A stretch of DNA of 9,761 bases from assembly GCA_947040475.1 (NCBI GenBank), contig CAMRBT010000046.1, positions 1-9,761 on the forward strand, in the 5' to 3' direction. Source of the stretch: an uncultured Brevinema sp. (GTDB lineage: Bacteria; Spirochaetota; Brevinematia; Brevinematales; Brevinemataceae). How positions within the stretch are numbered: position 1 is the stretch's first letter; each line of letters starts with the position of its first letter. A program made the position numbers and the translations under genes. Positions 1-6,456 of the stretch are shown here, piece by piece. Below the pieces are notes generated by a model. It searched no databases, was not told the origin of the DNA, and saw only the letters and a list, made by a program, of their open reading frames with translations.

Positions 1-360
1 GGTAGTGGTGGAGCTTTAGGAATAGCGGTAGCTGACAAGGTGTTCATTTTAGAGCATGCTATTTATTCCGTGATCTCTCCAGAATCTTGTGCTTCTATTT
101 TGTGGCATGATTCCAAAAAAGCTCAACAAGCTTCAGAAGCTCTAAAATACACTCCAAAATATCTTAAAGAATTTGGAGTTGCCGATCAAATTATCCCTGA
201 ACCTATAGGTGGGGCACATCGCAATCAAGAATTAATGATGGCTACTCTCTCAGAAACACTTCTAAATAATACAGCCTTATTAAAGAAAAAAAACACAACA
301 AAACTTCTTAACGAAAGATATGATAAATTTAGAAAAATCGGATATTATGCAAATAAATAA
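1..360 (+). CDS. accA: Acetyl-CoA carboxylase carboxyltransferase subunit alpha, C-terminal part (5' truncated by window edge)
   Basis: The reading frame is open from base 1 and encodes the last 119 residues of AccA. With AccD this subunit transfers the carboxyl group from carboxybiotin on AccB to acetyl-CoA, making malonyl-CoA for fatty-acid synthesis in the cytoplasm. Visible family blocks are the Gly-rich GSGGALG at the first codons (crotonase-fold oxyanion region), YSVISPESCASILW, and IIPEPIGGAHRN, all closely matching E. coli AccA from memory. A GTG at 40 is internal and not a start, because homology continues upstream to the edge. The gene ends in TAA, 17 nt before pfp, so the two are probably co-transcribed. 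A run of eight A at 286-293 lies in the variable C-terminal region and does not break the frame. The identification is firm; only the N-terminal part is missing. Confidence 0.96.
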   Translation, partial: GSGGALGIAVADKVFILEHAIYSVISPESCASILWHDSKKAQQASEALKYTPKYLKEFGVADQIIPEPIGGAHRNQELMMATLSETLLNNTALLKKKNTTKLLNERYDKFRKIGYYANK

Positions 361-377
361 ATAATTAGGAGACTAAA

Positions 378-2105
378 ATGAGTCAATTAAATAATAATTT
401 AGTAAATATGGAGAAACATCATTCTTCATTCGAAAACTTTGTCAGAACATTACCTGTACCTATTCTTAAAGAATTTGTAAAAGGTTCTTCTTTACAAGCA
501 GTAGGATTTAAAAAGTCCAATCAAGTATTAACAACTAAAGATGTAGCTGCTATAACAAAAGAATTTCCTTTATCTATAGAAAAAAGTGAGAATAAAATTC
601 TTGTTACAGATGGTGTTATAAACATTAAAGGCAAGCGTATTGCTGTGTTATTTTCTGGTGGTCCAGCATCTGGTGGACATAATGTAGTCGTAGGTATTAA
701 AAAAGCACTTGGAGAACATAACACTCTTTTTGCTACCAAAGCAGGTCCTAAAGGATTGTTAGCTGGTGAATTCTTTGAGATCACTGATGCTATGGCAGCT
801 TCTATCTGTAATACAGGTGGTTTTGATTTTATGGGTTCTGATAGAACAAAAATAAAATCAGAAGAACAATTCACTCAAGTTAAAGAAGTAGTAACAAAAC
901 ATAAAATTGATACTATTATTATTGTTGGTGGAGATGATTCAAATACCAATGCTGCCGTTTTAGCAGAATTATTAGCGCCTTTAGGTGTTACCGTAATTGG
1001 TGTTCCAAAAACAATAGACGGAGATCTTCAATTAGGAGATTTATTACCTATTTCTTTTGGTTTTGACACAGCAACAAAAATCTATGCTGAAATGGTCGGT
1101 AATATTTTACAAGACACAGCATCATCACTCAAGTATTGGCATTTTGTAAAAATCATGGGTCGTGCAGCTAGTCATGTTACTTTAGAAACATCATTACAAA
1201 CAAGACCTGCTTATACTATTATTTCAGAAGAAATTCTTGAGAAAAAAATGTCTTTAGCACAAGTCATTGATGATATTGCTAGAGTAGTCAAACTAAGAGC
1301 AGATAAAGGAATCAATCATGGGCTTGTTTTAATCCCTGAAGGTTTTATTGAATTTATCCCAGAAATGCAAGTATTACTTACTGCAATGGACGAAATCATG
1401 GGACATAATTTGGATAAAATTGTTGCCATGGATATTACTACTAAAAAAGAATTTATTATGTCTAACTTAAATGCTCAAACAAAAGCTTTATATCAAGAAT
1501 TACCAAGCAACATTCAAGATATGCTACTCTTAGAAAGAGATTCTCATGGTAATTTACCATTATCTCAAATCCCTACAGAAACACTAGTCATAGAAATGGT
1601 CAAAGCTCGTATTGCAAAATTACAAGAAACTGCTTCTAAAGATTCTTTATTCGCAAGCTACAACTTTAACGCTTTAAATCATTTCTTTGGTTATGAAGGT
1701 AGATGTGGCGCACCAACATTATTTGATGCTGCTTATTGTCTTAATTTAGGACTAGTTGCTGGATCTTTAGCATTGGGTGGATTCACTGGTTATATGGCTG
1801 CAATTACAGATCTTCAAAATGGAGGAGTAGCACAAGCTATCCCACTAACAGGACTTCTTAATATAGAGCGTAGACATGGTCAAGACGAATTCGTAATCGA
1901 AAAAGCTTTGGTAAAATTAAATTCTCCCGCTTTTGAATTTTTTGTATCCCGTAGAAAACAGTGGTCAGAAAACGATTGTTTCACCTCTCCTGGACCTCGT
2001 CAATTAATGGGACCAGTTGCAAAAATGGTGCCTATTACTGTTGCTCTAAATAGAAACTACGAAAATTTAACATTTGATCTCGGTGCTGATACAGAAGTTA
2101 AATAA
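378..2105 (+). CDS. pfp: Pyrophosphate--fructose 6-phosphate 1-phosphotransferase, long form
   Basis: This cytoplasmic glycolytic enzyme phosphorylates fructose 6-phosphate with pyrophosphate instead of ATP, and reversibly. The 575 residues match the long spirochaete/plant-type PFP rather than the roughly 320-residue bacterial ATP-PFK. The phosphate-donor loop GGPASGGHN is at 94-102. GGDD at 184-187 has Asp187 where ATP enzymes have Gly, and PKTIDGD at 210-216 has Lys211 where ATP enzymes have Gly; together these mark PPi use. Asp214 is the expected catalytic base. MGRAASH (260-266), PEG (320-322) and GYEGR (438-442) form the sugar-phosphate site. The ATG at 378 has AGGAGA at 367-372, five nt upstream, which supports this start. 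It follows accA by 17 nt. No terminator is evident after it. PPi use is read from residues; nothing here measures activity. Confidence 0.95.
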   Translation: MSQLNNNLVNMEKHHSSFENFVRTLPVPILKEFVKGSSLQAVGFKKSNQVLTTKDVAAITKEFPLSIEKSENKILVTDGVINIKGKRIAVLFSGGPASGGHNVVVGIKKALGEHNTLFATKAGPKGLLAGEFFEITDAMAASICNTGGFDFMGSDRTKIKSEEQFTQVKEVVTKHKIDTIIIVGGDDSNTNAAVLAELLAPLGVTVIGVPKTIDGDLQLGDLLPISFGFDTATKIYAEMVGNILQDTASSLKYWHFVKIMGRAASHVTLETSLQTRPAYTIISEEILEKKMSLAQVIDDIARVVKLRADKGINHGLVLIPEGFIEFIPEMQVLLTAMDEIMGHNLDKIVAMDITTKKEFIMSNLNAQTKALYQELPSNIQDMLLLERDSHGNLPLSQIPTETLVIEMVKARIAKLQETASKDSLFASYNFNALNHFFGYEGRCGAPTLFDAAYCLNLGLVAGSLALGGFTGYMAAITDLQNGGVAQAIPLTGLLNIERRHGQDEFVIEKALVKLNSPAFEFFVSRRKQWSENDCFTSPGPRQLMGPVAKMVPITVALNRNYENLTFDLGADTEVK

Positions 2106-2154
2106 TATTCATTTGATATTTATATGTAATTTACAATTGTTTTGGCTAAATATA

Positions 2155-2184
2155 TTGGTCAAAATAATTATAAATGAGTATATT
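2155..2184 (+). promoter_or_regulatory. Possible sigma-70-type promoter for the small membrane protein gene
   Basis: TTGGTC at 2155-2160 and TATATT at 2179-2184 are separated by 18 nt. A start near 2191 would give a leader of about 42 nt containing the inverted repeat at 2198-2215. In DNA this AT-rich, -10-like hexamers are common, so the assignment is tentative. No terminator is seen between pfp and this site, so read-through from pfp is also possible. Confidence 0.35.
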
Positions 2185-2197
2185 TTAGTGAAACAGG

Positions 2198-2215
2198 GAT
2201 TGTAATAATACAATC
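2198..2215. repeat. 7-bp inverted repeat in the leader of the small membrane protein gene
   Basis: GATTGTA at 2198-2204 and TACAATC at 2209-2215 are perfect reverse complements around the 4-nt loop ATAA. The repeat sits just downstream of the possible promoter and 7 nt upstream of the ribosome binding site. No T-run follows, so it does not look like an intrinsic terminator. The half-site TACAAT also occurs upstream at 2132-2137 inside the palindrome ACAATTGT (2133-2140). It could be a repressor operator or an mRNA leader hairpin; the sequence alone cannot decide. Confidence 0.45.
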
Positions 2216-2222
2216 ACCATAT

Positions 2223-2228
2223 AAGGAG
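2223..2228 (+). promoter_or_regulatory. Ribosome binding site bearing on a double-ATG start
   Basis: AAGGAG at 2223-2228 lies 4 nt before the ATG at 2233 and 7 nt before the adjacent in-frame ATG at 2236. The second spacing is closer to the usual one and to that of the other genes here (5-10 nt). Initiation at 2236, giving a protein one residue shorter, is therefore at least as likely. Confidence 0.6.
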
Positions 2229-2232
2229 TTTT

Positions 2233-2670
2233 ATGATGGCATTTACTTTATTCTTAAAAAAGCAAGGCAAAAATAATGTAAAAATAGGGGTGCTAGGATT
2301 TTCTTGGACAACTTTCTTTTTTGGAATGTTTGTTCCTCTATTTCGTAAAGATTTCAAAGTATTTCTTCCTTTGTTCTTATTATATATGGGACTAGGAGCT
2401 GCTGTTTTTTACATGATGCCTTATACTTTTTCTGAGATAGACGGAGAACAAGTTTTGCAAATGACAGATGACTTAGGATTATATAATGCCTTTTCAACAG
2501 CTTTTTATTTTATTATCAATATTTTTGGAGCTTTTATCTATAACAAAATATACACCCAAGCTTTGGTCAATAAAGGTTATTACCCTGTAGCTTCCGAAGG
2601 AACATCAACATTAAAAGCTTATGGAATAAAATTTCCTCAAGATTTTGATGAGGATGAAATAGAAGAATAA
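2233..2670 (+). CDS. Small membrane protein resembling DUF2628/HrgC-type proteins
   Basis: A 145-residue protein of unknown role. It begins with a short polar stretch, followed by an aromatic Trp/Phe-rich half-hydrophobic segment (about 21-37, GFSWTTFFFGMFVPLFRKD) and two likely membrane segments at about 42-62 and 85-106. After these comes the cytosol-type motif YNKIYTQALVNKGYYP (103-118), and the tail is very acidic (DFDEDEIEE). The order of a FSW-FFFG-FRKD block, hydrophobic helices and a terminal N-K-Y-L-KGY-P motif is what I recall from DUF2628 and HrgC-annotated proteins. The resemblance is by pattern, not by a search. It stands alone between pfp and the envelope operon, with its own possible promoter. 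No enzymatic residues are apparent. It is clearly a real gene given its ribosome binding site and coding composition, but I assign no function. Confidence 0.75.
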   Translation: MMAFTLFLKKQGKNNVKIGVLGFSWTTFFFGMFVPLFRKDFKVFLPLFLLYMGLGAAVFYMMPYTFSEIDGEQVLQMTDDLGLYNAFSTAFYFIINIFGAFIYNKIYTQALVNKGYYPVASEGTSTLKAYGIKFPQDFDEDEIEE

Positions 2671-2672
2671 TA

Positions 2673-2701
2673 TTGTTATTTTACAGAAAATATATTATAA
2701 T
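2673..2701 (+). promoter_or_regulatory. Promoter of the beta-barrel/S55 peptidase operon
   Basis: TTGTTA at 2673-2678 (4 of 6 matches to the -35 consensus) and a perfect TATAAT at 2696-2701 are separated by exactly 17 nt. They lie two nt past the stop of the preceding gene. A start near 2708 gives a leader of about 24 nt that contains the AAGGAAA ribosome binding site at 2718-2724. This is the best-formed promoter in the window. Confidence 0.6.
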
Positions 2702-2731
2702 ATGAGCAATTGATTTTAAGGAAACATAACT

Positions 2732-4279
2732 ATGTTTAAATTCTTAATTTTGTTGCTCATTTTTTTTCCTCGAATTATTTTTGCTCAAGCTGATGAAATT
2801 ATATTGCCAGAATTGGAATTTGCTATTGATGATCAAAGCTCTCTTAATACTGTTAGTTCAGAATCTGCTATTTTAAAAGACAGGACTCCTCAATTTCAAG
2901 AAGTATACTTAGAAGAATTGATGACAGGGATTACTGATGCTTCTTTGGGATTAGCACTATCTCAAAAAAATATAAATAAATTGACTTATATTCAATTTGC
3001 TTATGGATCTTTTAATAATACAGCAGTCAATGCATTGTCTCAGAATATTGTGAAAAATTTATTTTATAAGATTTCTTATACAGGGCAATTTCGTCAAAAT
3101 ACAACTTATAATGACATGGAATATGCTAACACATCACTTTATAAAAATGTTTTAGATACCACTTTTATGGTAGATTTAACGAATACCAGTGTTACTATTG
3201 ATTTTTCTTACGATCAAAATAAAATTAATTTTGTCGATAATGTAGATAATGTTCAATTTTTTCAATATATTCCCACAACAATAACGACAAAACATTGGAT
3301 TAATGATACTTCTTATTTAGATATAAAAGCTCATGCGGGCTTTTCACTCGTAGAATTTCAAGATACTCAAGGAATTCAAACTAAGGACAAATTACTAATA
3401 GATACTGGCGTTGATTTATCTTATAGAGCCAATTTTACTGATTGGAATTATTTTGAAGTGCAGGCAGTGTATTATTTGAATGATTACTCAAAAGCTCAAG
3501 CACACACAGGTTTACTAAAAATAAAGAGTGATTTTCTTGTGGGTAAAGGATTTGGTATTGATATAGGATTTGTGATTGGTGGTTCTTCCGTAGAGAGTCT
3601 ATTTGGATGGCCAGAAATAGTATTAACTTATAATTATTTAGATCTTTTTGTGATTGACCTCAAAATGTCGGGTGATTTCAATTTGTATAATGCAGAAAAA
3701 TCATCAAAAGAAATTCAGTTATATTCTTACACTCCAGCACCTGAATCTCGTTGGATTTATTCATCATCTTTTAGAATAACACCAATCCCATATTTTTGGA
3801 TGAGTGGTGATATAGAATATAGTGATTACCAAAACAAAAGAATCTACGCTTATGACCCTATAGAAAAATTATATTCTTTTACCACAACAGATAGGGTGGG
3901 AGTATTAGGTGCTGGAATCACGATAGGTGCTGAACTTGCTAAGATTTTTAACATAGCACTTTCTTATAGGTATGAAGGTATCCAAAAAGACTGGCTTTTA
4001 TTTACTCCTCACAAATTTGATCTCTTGATGAATTTAGGATATAGTCCTGTTGGCTTTAATTTTGAGACAAGATATACCATTTATGCACCACGCAATTTGA
4101 CAGATCTTAACAAATCAGTTACGATACATCTATTGAATTTTAGAGTATCACAAAAAATATATAAAATCACAGAATTATTTATAGAAGTAAATAATGTCTT
4201 AAATCAAAATATTCAGTTTATTTCTGGAACTTACTACGGTGGTATCCAAGCTAATGGTGGCGTAAAATTAAATTTTTAG
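2732..4279 (+). CDS. Outer-membrane beta-barrel protein (TonB-receptor-barrel-like, no plug domain seen)
   Basis: A 515-residue exported protein. Residues 1-20 form a signal peptide with a strongly hydrophobic core and a likely cut after AQA; there is no lipobox Cys. The mature protein has no cysteine and, from about residue 85, alternates polar and hydrophobic residues in Tyr/Phe-rich strands separated by Asn/Asp turns, as in transmembrane barrels. The last stretch (FIEVNNVLNQNIQF, then YYGGIQANGGVKLNF) resembles the end of TonB-dependent receptors, with a C-terminal Phe as expected for barrel assembly. A plug domain is not recognisable: only some 65 residues lie between the signal peptide and the first barrel-like strands. 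It could be a porin, an adhesin or a plug-less receptor relative. It is the first gene of a probable operon, 13 nt before the S55 peptidase. Location is well supported; the substrate is unknown. Confidence 0.8.
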   Translation: MFKFLILLLIFFPRIIFAQADEIILPELEFAIDDQSSLNTVSSESAILKDRTPQFQEVYLEELMTGITDASLGLALSQKNINKLTYIQFAYGSFNNTAVNALSQNIVKNLFYKISYTGQFRQNTTYNDMEYANTSLYKNVLDTTFMVDLTNTSVTIDFSYDQNKINFVDNVDNVQFFQYIPTTITTKHWINDTSYLDIKAHAGFSLVEFQDTQGIQTKDKLLIDTGVDLSYRANFTDWNYFEVQAVYYLNDYSKAQAHTGLLKIKSDFLVGKGFGIDIGFVIGGSSVESLFGWPEIVLTYNYLDLFVIDLKMSGDFNLYNAEKSSKEIQLYSYTPAPESRWIYSSSFRITPIPYFWMSGDIEYSDYQNKRIYAYDPIEKLYSFTTTDRVGVLGAGITIGAELAKIFNIALSYRYEGIQKDWLLFTPHKFDLLMNLGYSPVGFNFETRYTIYAPRNLTDLNKSVTIHLLNFRVSQKIYKITELFIEVNNVLNQNIQFISGTYYGGIQANGGVKLNF

Positions 4280-4292
4280 ATAAGGGAAACGC

Positions 4293-6002
4293 ATGAAAAA
4301 ATTATTATTATTAGTATTGTTTGTTAATACAATACATGCACAAGAAAAAATAGAATTCTTTGATCCCTATGAACTAAAAAAAGGTATGAAAGGCTATGCT
4401 CTTACGGTAATGCAAGGACTTGAACCTGAAAAAATGGAGCTTGAAGTTATTGCTTTTATGCCTAATAAACTTACTAAAAGTGGCATGATACTCGTCAAAT
4501 TATCTGGTAAAAATGTAGAACGTAGCCGTGTAGCTGCTGGAATGAGTGGAAGTCCTGTATACATAGATGGGAAATTAGTAGGAGCTTTGGCGTACACTTG
4601 GGCAAATGCTTTAGAATTATTAGCGGGGATAGTGCCTATTCAAGATATGATCTCTGATAAAACAAGAAGTGGTAATACTGTTTTTGTTCCTCAAAATGCT
4701 TCTCCTATTCAAACTGCGTGGTTTATGAATGGGATGGAAGAATCAGATATTCTTCAAAAAATTCAAAATATACCTGATACCAAAATATACGGAAGAAGTT
4801 TGGAAGAATTTATTACGATTCCTTCTTCAAGAAGTAATGGTATTGTTCCTTTAAAAGCAGGAGATGCTGTCGCTATAAAATTGATGGAAGGTGATATTAA
4901 TTTAGCTTCTATAGGTACGGTGACTTATGTTGATGGAGAAGATTTTTATATCTATGGGCACCCTATGGATAGCGAAGGTCCTATTAATTTACCTGTAGCA
5001 AGAGCCGAGATTTATGATGTGATGTCAAGCTCTCGATTGTCCTTTAAATTGGGAAGTGCTCTTCCTGAGACTATAGGGTCAACAGTGTTTGATGGACATT
5101 CTTCTGTTTATGGACGCTTTGATAAAAAAGCTTCTATGATTCCTGTGACGATTAATGTTAGAGGTAAAGAATATTCTAACACTTATAATATGAATATGGC
5201 TAAGTCTCGTAAATACTTACCAACACTCATTAGTGAAGGAATGGGAGCAGTCCTCGAAAGAGAACTAGGAAAAAACATAGAAAAACAAGTACAATTATCT
5301 TGGAAATTAGAATTTACGAATAATCAAATTGTTTCTAATAGCTCTACTTGGGTGAGACATACCCCTTATGCTCCTGAATCTATTCAAGATTATTGGGAAA
5401 ATTATATTTCTATCTTGTGGTCAAATAGTTTAGTCCATTTAGTTCCTTCAAAAATGGAATTTAATATCGATGTTAAGGATGAGTATTATGAATATTATGC
5501 TGTTAGTGGGGTTAAAGTCGCTAAGACTGCTTATTACCCAGGAGAAGATATCAATATTAATCTTATCTTACAACAATATTTAGCTGAAGATATTTATACA
5601 AATATGACTTTAACTTTACCTAAAAACCTTGTAGAAGGGGCTTATACGCTTCTTGTTGGAAGTAGTATTTCTTTAGAAGCAGAATTAACAGAGTTATTTC
5701 CTGATAAATATGCGATAAGAACAGTCAAACAATTATTAAAAGAGTTAAAAAAGCCTATTGATACTAATGTATTACAAGCGGTATTAGTGGATGTGAGAGA
5801 AGGGAGTTTAGTAGGGGCTGGGTTTTTTGAACATGTTCCTCAAGCAAGACAATCTCTTTTTGAGAGTAAAACAGGGCTGGGTGAAACTATTTTAGTTCCA
5901 AAATTATATCAAAACGAATTAACACTGGATGCACCAGTAATTGGTAGTAAATTTATTTTTGTAAATATCGTCGTACCAGAACCTGTAAAAAATGCTGGTT
6001 AA
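4293..6002 (+). CDS. Secreted SpoIVB/S55-family serine peptidase-like protein
   Basis: A 569-residue exported protein with a signal peptide (1-16, ending IHA) and no cysteine. The S55 nucleophile motif GMSGSP lies at 83-88 (Ser85), followed by VYIDGKLVGALAY and the AGIVPIQDM segment. The presumed His motif is IYGHP (220-224, His223), preceded by IGTVTYVDG (207-215). In B. subtilis SpoIVB the His segment comes first and GMSGSP is near the C-terminus, so here the two halves are in swapped order. The Asp that precedes the SpoIVB serine by 15 residues is Leu70 here, so the third catalytic residue is unclear. Residues from about 290 onward are beta-rich and not recognised. The ATG has AAGGGA at 4282-4287. 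It follows the beta-barrel gene by 13 nt, suggesting a shared periplasmic or surface role. The family is clear; proteolytic activity is inferred. Confidence 0.82.
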   Translation: MKKLLLLVLFVNTIHAQEKIEFFDPYELKKGMKGYALTVMQGLEPEKMELEVIAFMPNKLTKSGMILVKLSGKNVERSRVAAGMSGSPVYIDGKLVGALAYTWANALELLAGIVPIQDMISDKTRSGNTVFVPQNASPIQTAWFMNGMEESDILQKIQNIPDTKIYGRSLEEFITIPSSRSNGIVPLKAGDAVAIKLMEGDINLASIGTVTYVDGEDFYIYGHPMDSEGPINLPVARAEIYDVMSSSRLSFKLGSALPETIGSTVFDGHSSVYGRFDKKASMIPVTINVRGKEYSNTYNMNMAKSRKYLPTLISEGMGAVLERELGKNIEKQVQLSWKLEFTNNQIVSNSSTWVRHTPYAPESIQDYWENYISILWSNSLVHLVPSKMEFNIDVKDEYYEYYAVSGVKVAKTAYYPGEDININLILQQYLAEDIYTNMTLTLPKNLVEGAYTLLVGSSISLEAELTELFPDKYAIRTVKQLLKELKKPIDTNVLQAVLVDVREGSLVGAGFFEHVPQARQSLFESKTGLGETILVPKLYQNELTLDAPVIGSKFIFVNIVVPEPVKNAG

Positions 6003-6028
6003 AAAGGGATTTTGATGGTGCATTTTTT
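5987..6028. terminator. Candidate bidirectional terminator at the convergent gene ends
   Basis: AAAAAATGC at 5987-5995 and GCATTTTTT at 6020-6028 are perfect reverse complements flanking the two overlapping stop codons. The right arm continues into a seven-T run (6023-6029) and the left arm is an A-run, so both strands would present a hairpin ending in U. The 24-nt loop could fold a small inner AAAA/TTTT stem. Few G-C pairs make it weak, and it overlaps both coding ends. It is offered because no other terminator is visible for either gene. Confidence 0.35.
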
Positions 6029-6448
6029 TATGCAAGAGTTAGGATTGTAATGTATTCTATAAGCGTCTTCTGGATATAAAATCACGATATTATTTTCTCT
6101 AAGACGTATTCTTGTTTGAGAAGAGCCTGTATATAAAATCTGATCTGTTTTGGAATTATATTTTTGAATTATTCTTAACTCAGAAATATCATTAACTTCC
6201 ATAATTTCTTCGCCAGATACAATAATATAAATATAAATATATTGACGATGCGATCTCCAATGAGATAAAGCATCGTCTTTGTGATTATATTCTTCAATAA
6301 GATAAGTAAAGTCTTCTTTTTCTATCGTATATGTTGCTGGAGCTAGATCTTTTAGGAGATCATTCTTCCAAGTCAATTGTCCTAAAACTTTAGCCAAACA
6401 TCCTGGTAAATCATCAATAATAATCCTATCAGTTCGTGTTAAAATCAT
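5999..6448 (-). CDS. YhcH/YjgK/YiaL-family protein with altered family residues
   Basis: A 149-residue cytoplasmic protein that fits the DUF386 family (YhcH, YjgK, YiaL, EbgC), small cupin-like proteins linked to sugar and sialic-acid metabolism. The recognisable blocks are SHRQYIYIYIIVSGEE (66-81) and YPEDAYRIHYN (125-135), followed by IKKCTIKI (140-147). The family usually reads like E-x-H-x-x-Y-I-D-I-Q-Y-V-x-x-G-E-E and P-E-D-A-H-x-P. Here the Asp and Gln are Tyr72 and Tyr74, and the His after EDA is Tyr130; His67 and His133 remain. Metal binding or catalysis may be lost or moved. It starts 8 nt after the uvrB stop, and its weak AGAGAA site overlaps that stop, so translation is probably coupled to uvrB. 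Its own stop overlaps the stop of the opposing peptidase gene. The fold is moderately sure; the function is not. Confidence 0.65.
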   Translation of the reverse strand: MILTRTDRIIIDDLPGCLAKVLGQLTWKNDLLKDLAPATYTIEKEDFTYLIEEYNHKDDALSHWRSHRQYIYIYIIVSGEEIMEVNDISELRIIQKYNSKTDQILYTGSSQTRIRLRENNIVILYPEDAYRIHYNPNSCIKKCTIKIPF

Positions 6449-6456
6449 AATATTCT

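Noticed and set aside
521..874. Minus-strand open frame of 117 codons
   Set aside because: It lies wholly inside pfp, which has clear catalytic motifs; it has no recognisable family or convincing ribosome binding site.
2106..2232. Small RNA or riboswitch in the pfp downstream spacer
   Set aside because: Only a short A/T-rich hairpin is present; no conserved aptamer-like pattern or terminator was found.
4394..4597. Minus-strand open frame of 67 codons
   Set aside because: It is antisense to the conserved GMSGSP region of the S55 gene and has no family resemblance.
6221..6245. ATAAATATA simple repeat as a phase-variable tract
   Set aside because: It encodes the YIYIYI stretch of the YhcH-like protein, is short and imperfect, and shows no sign of slippage.
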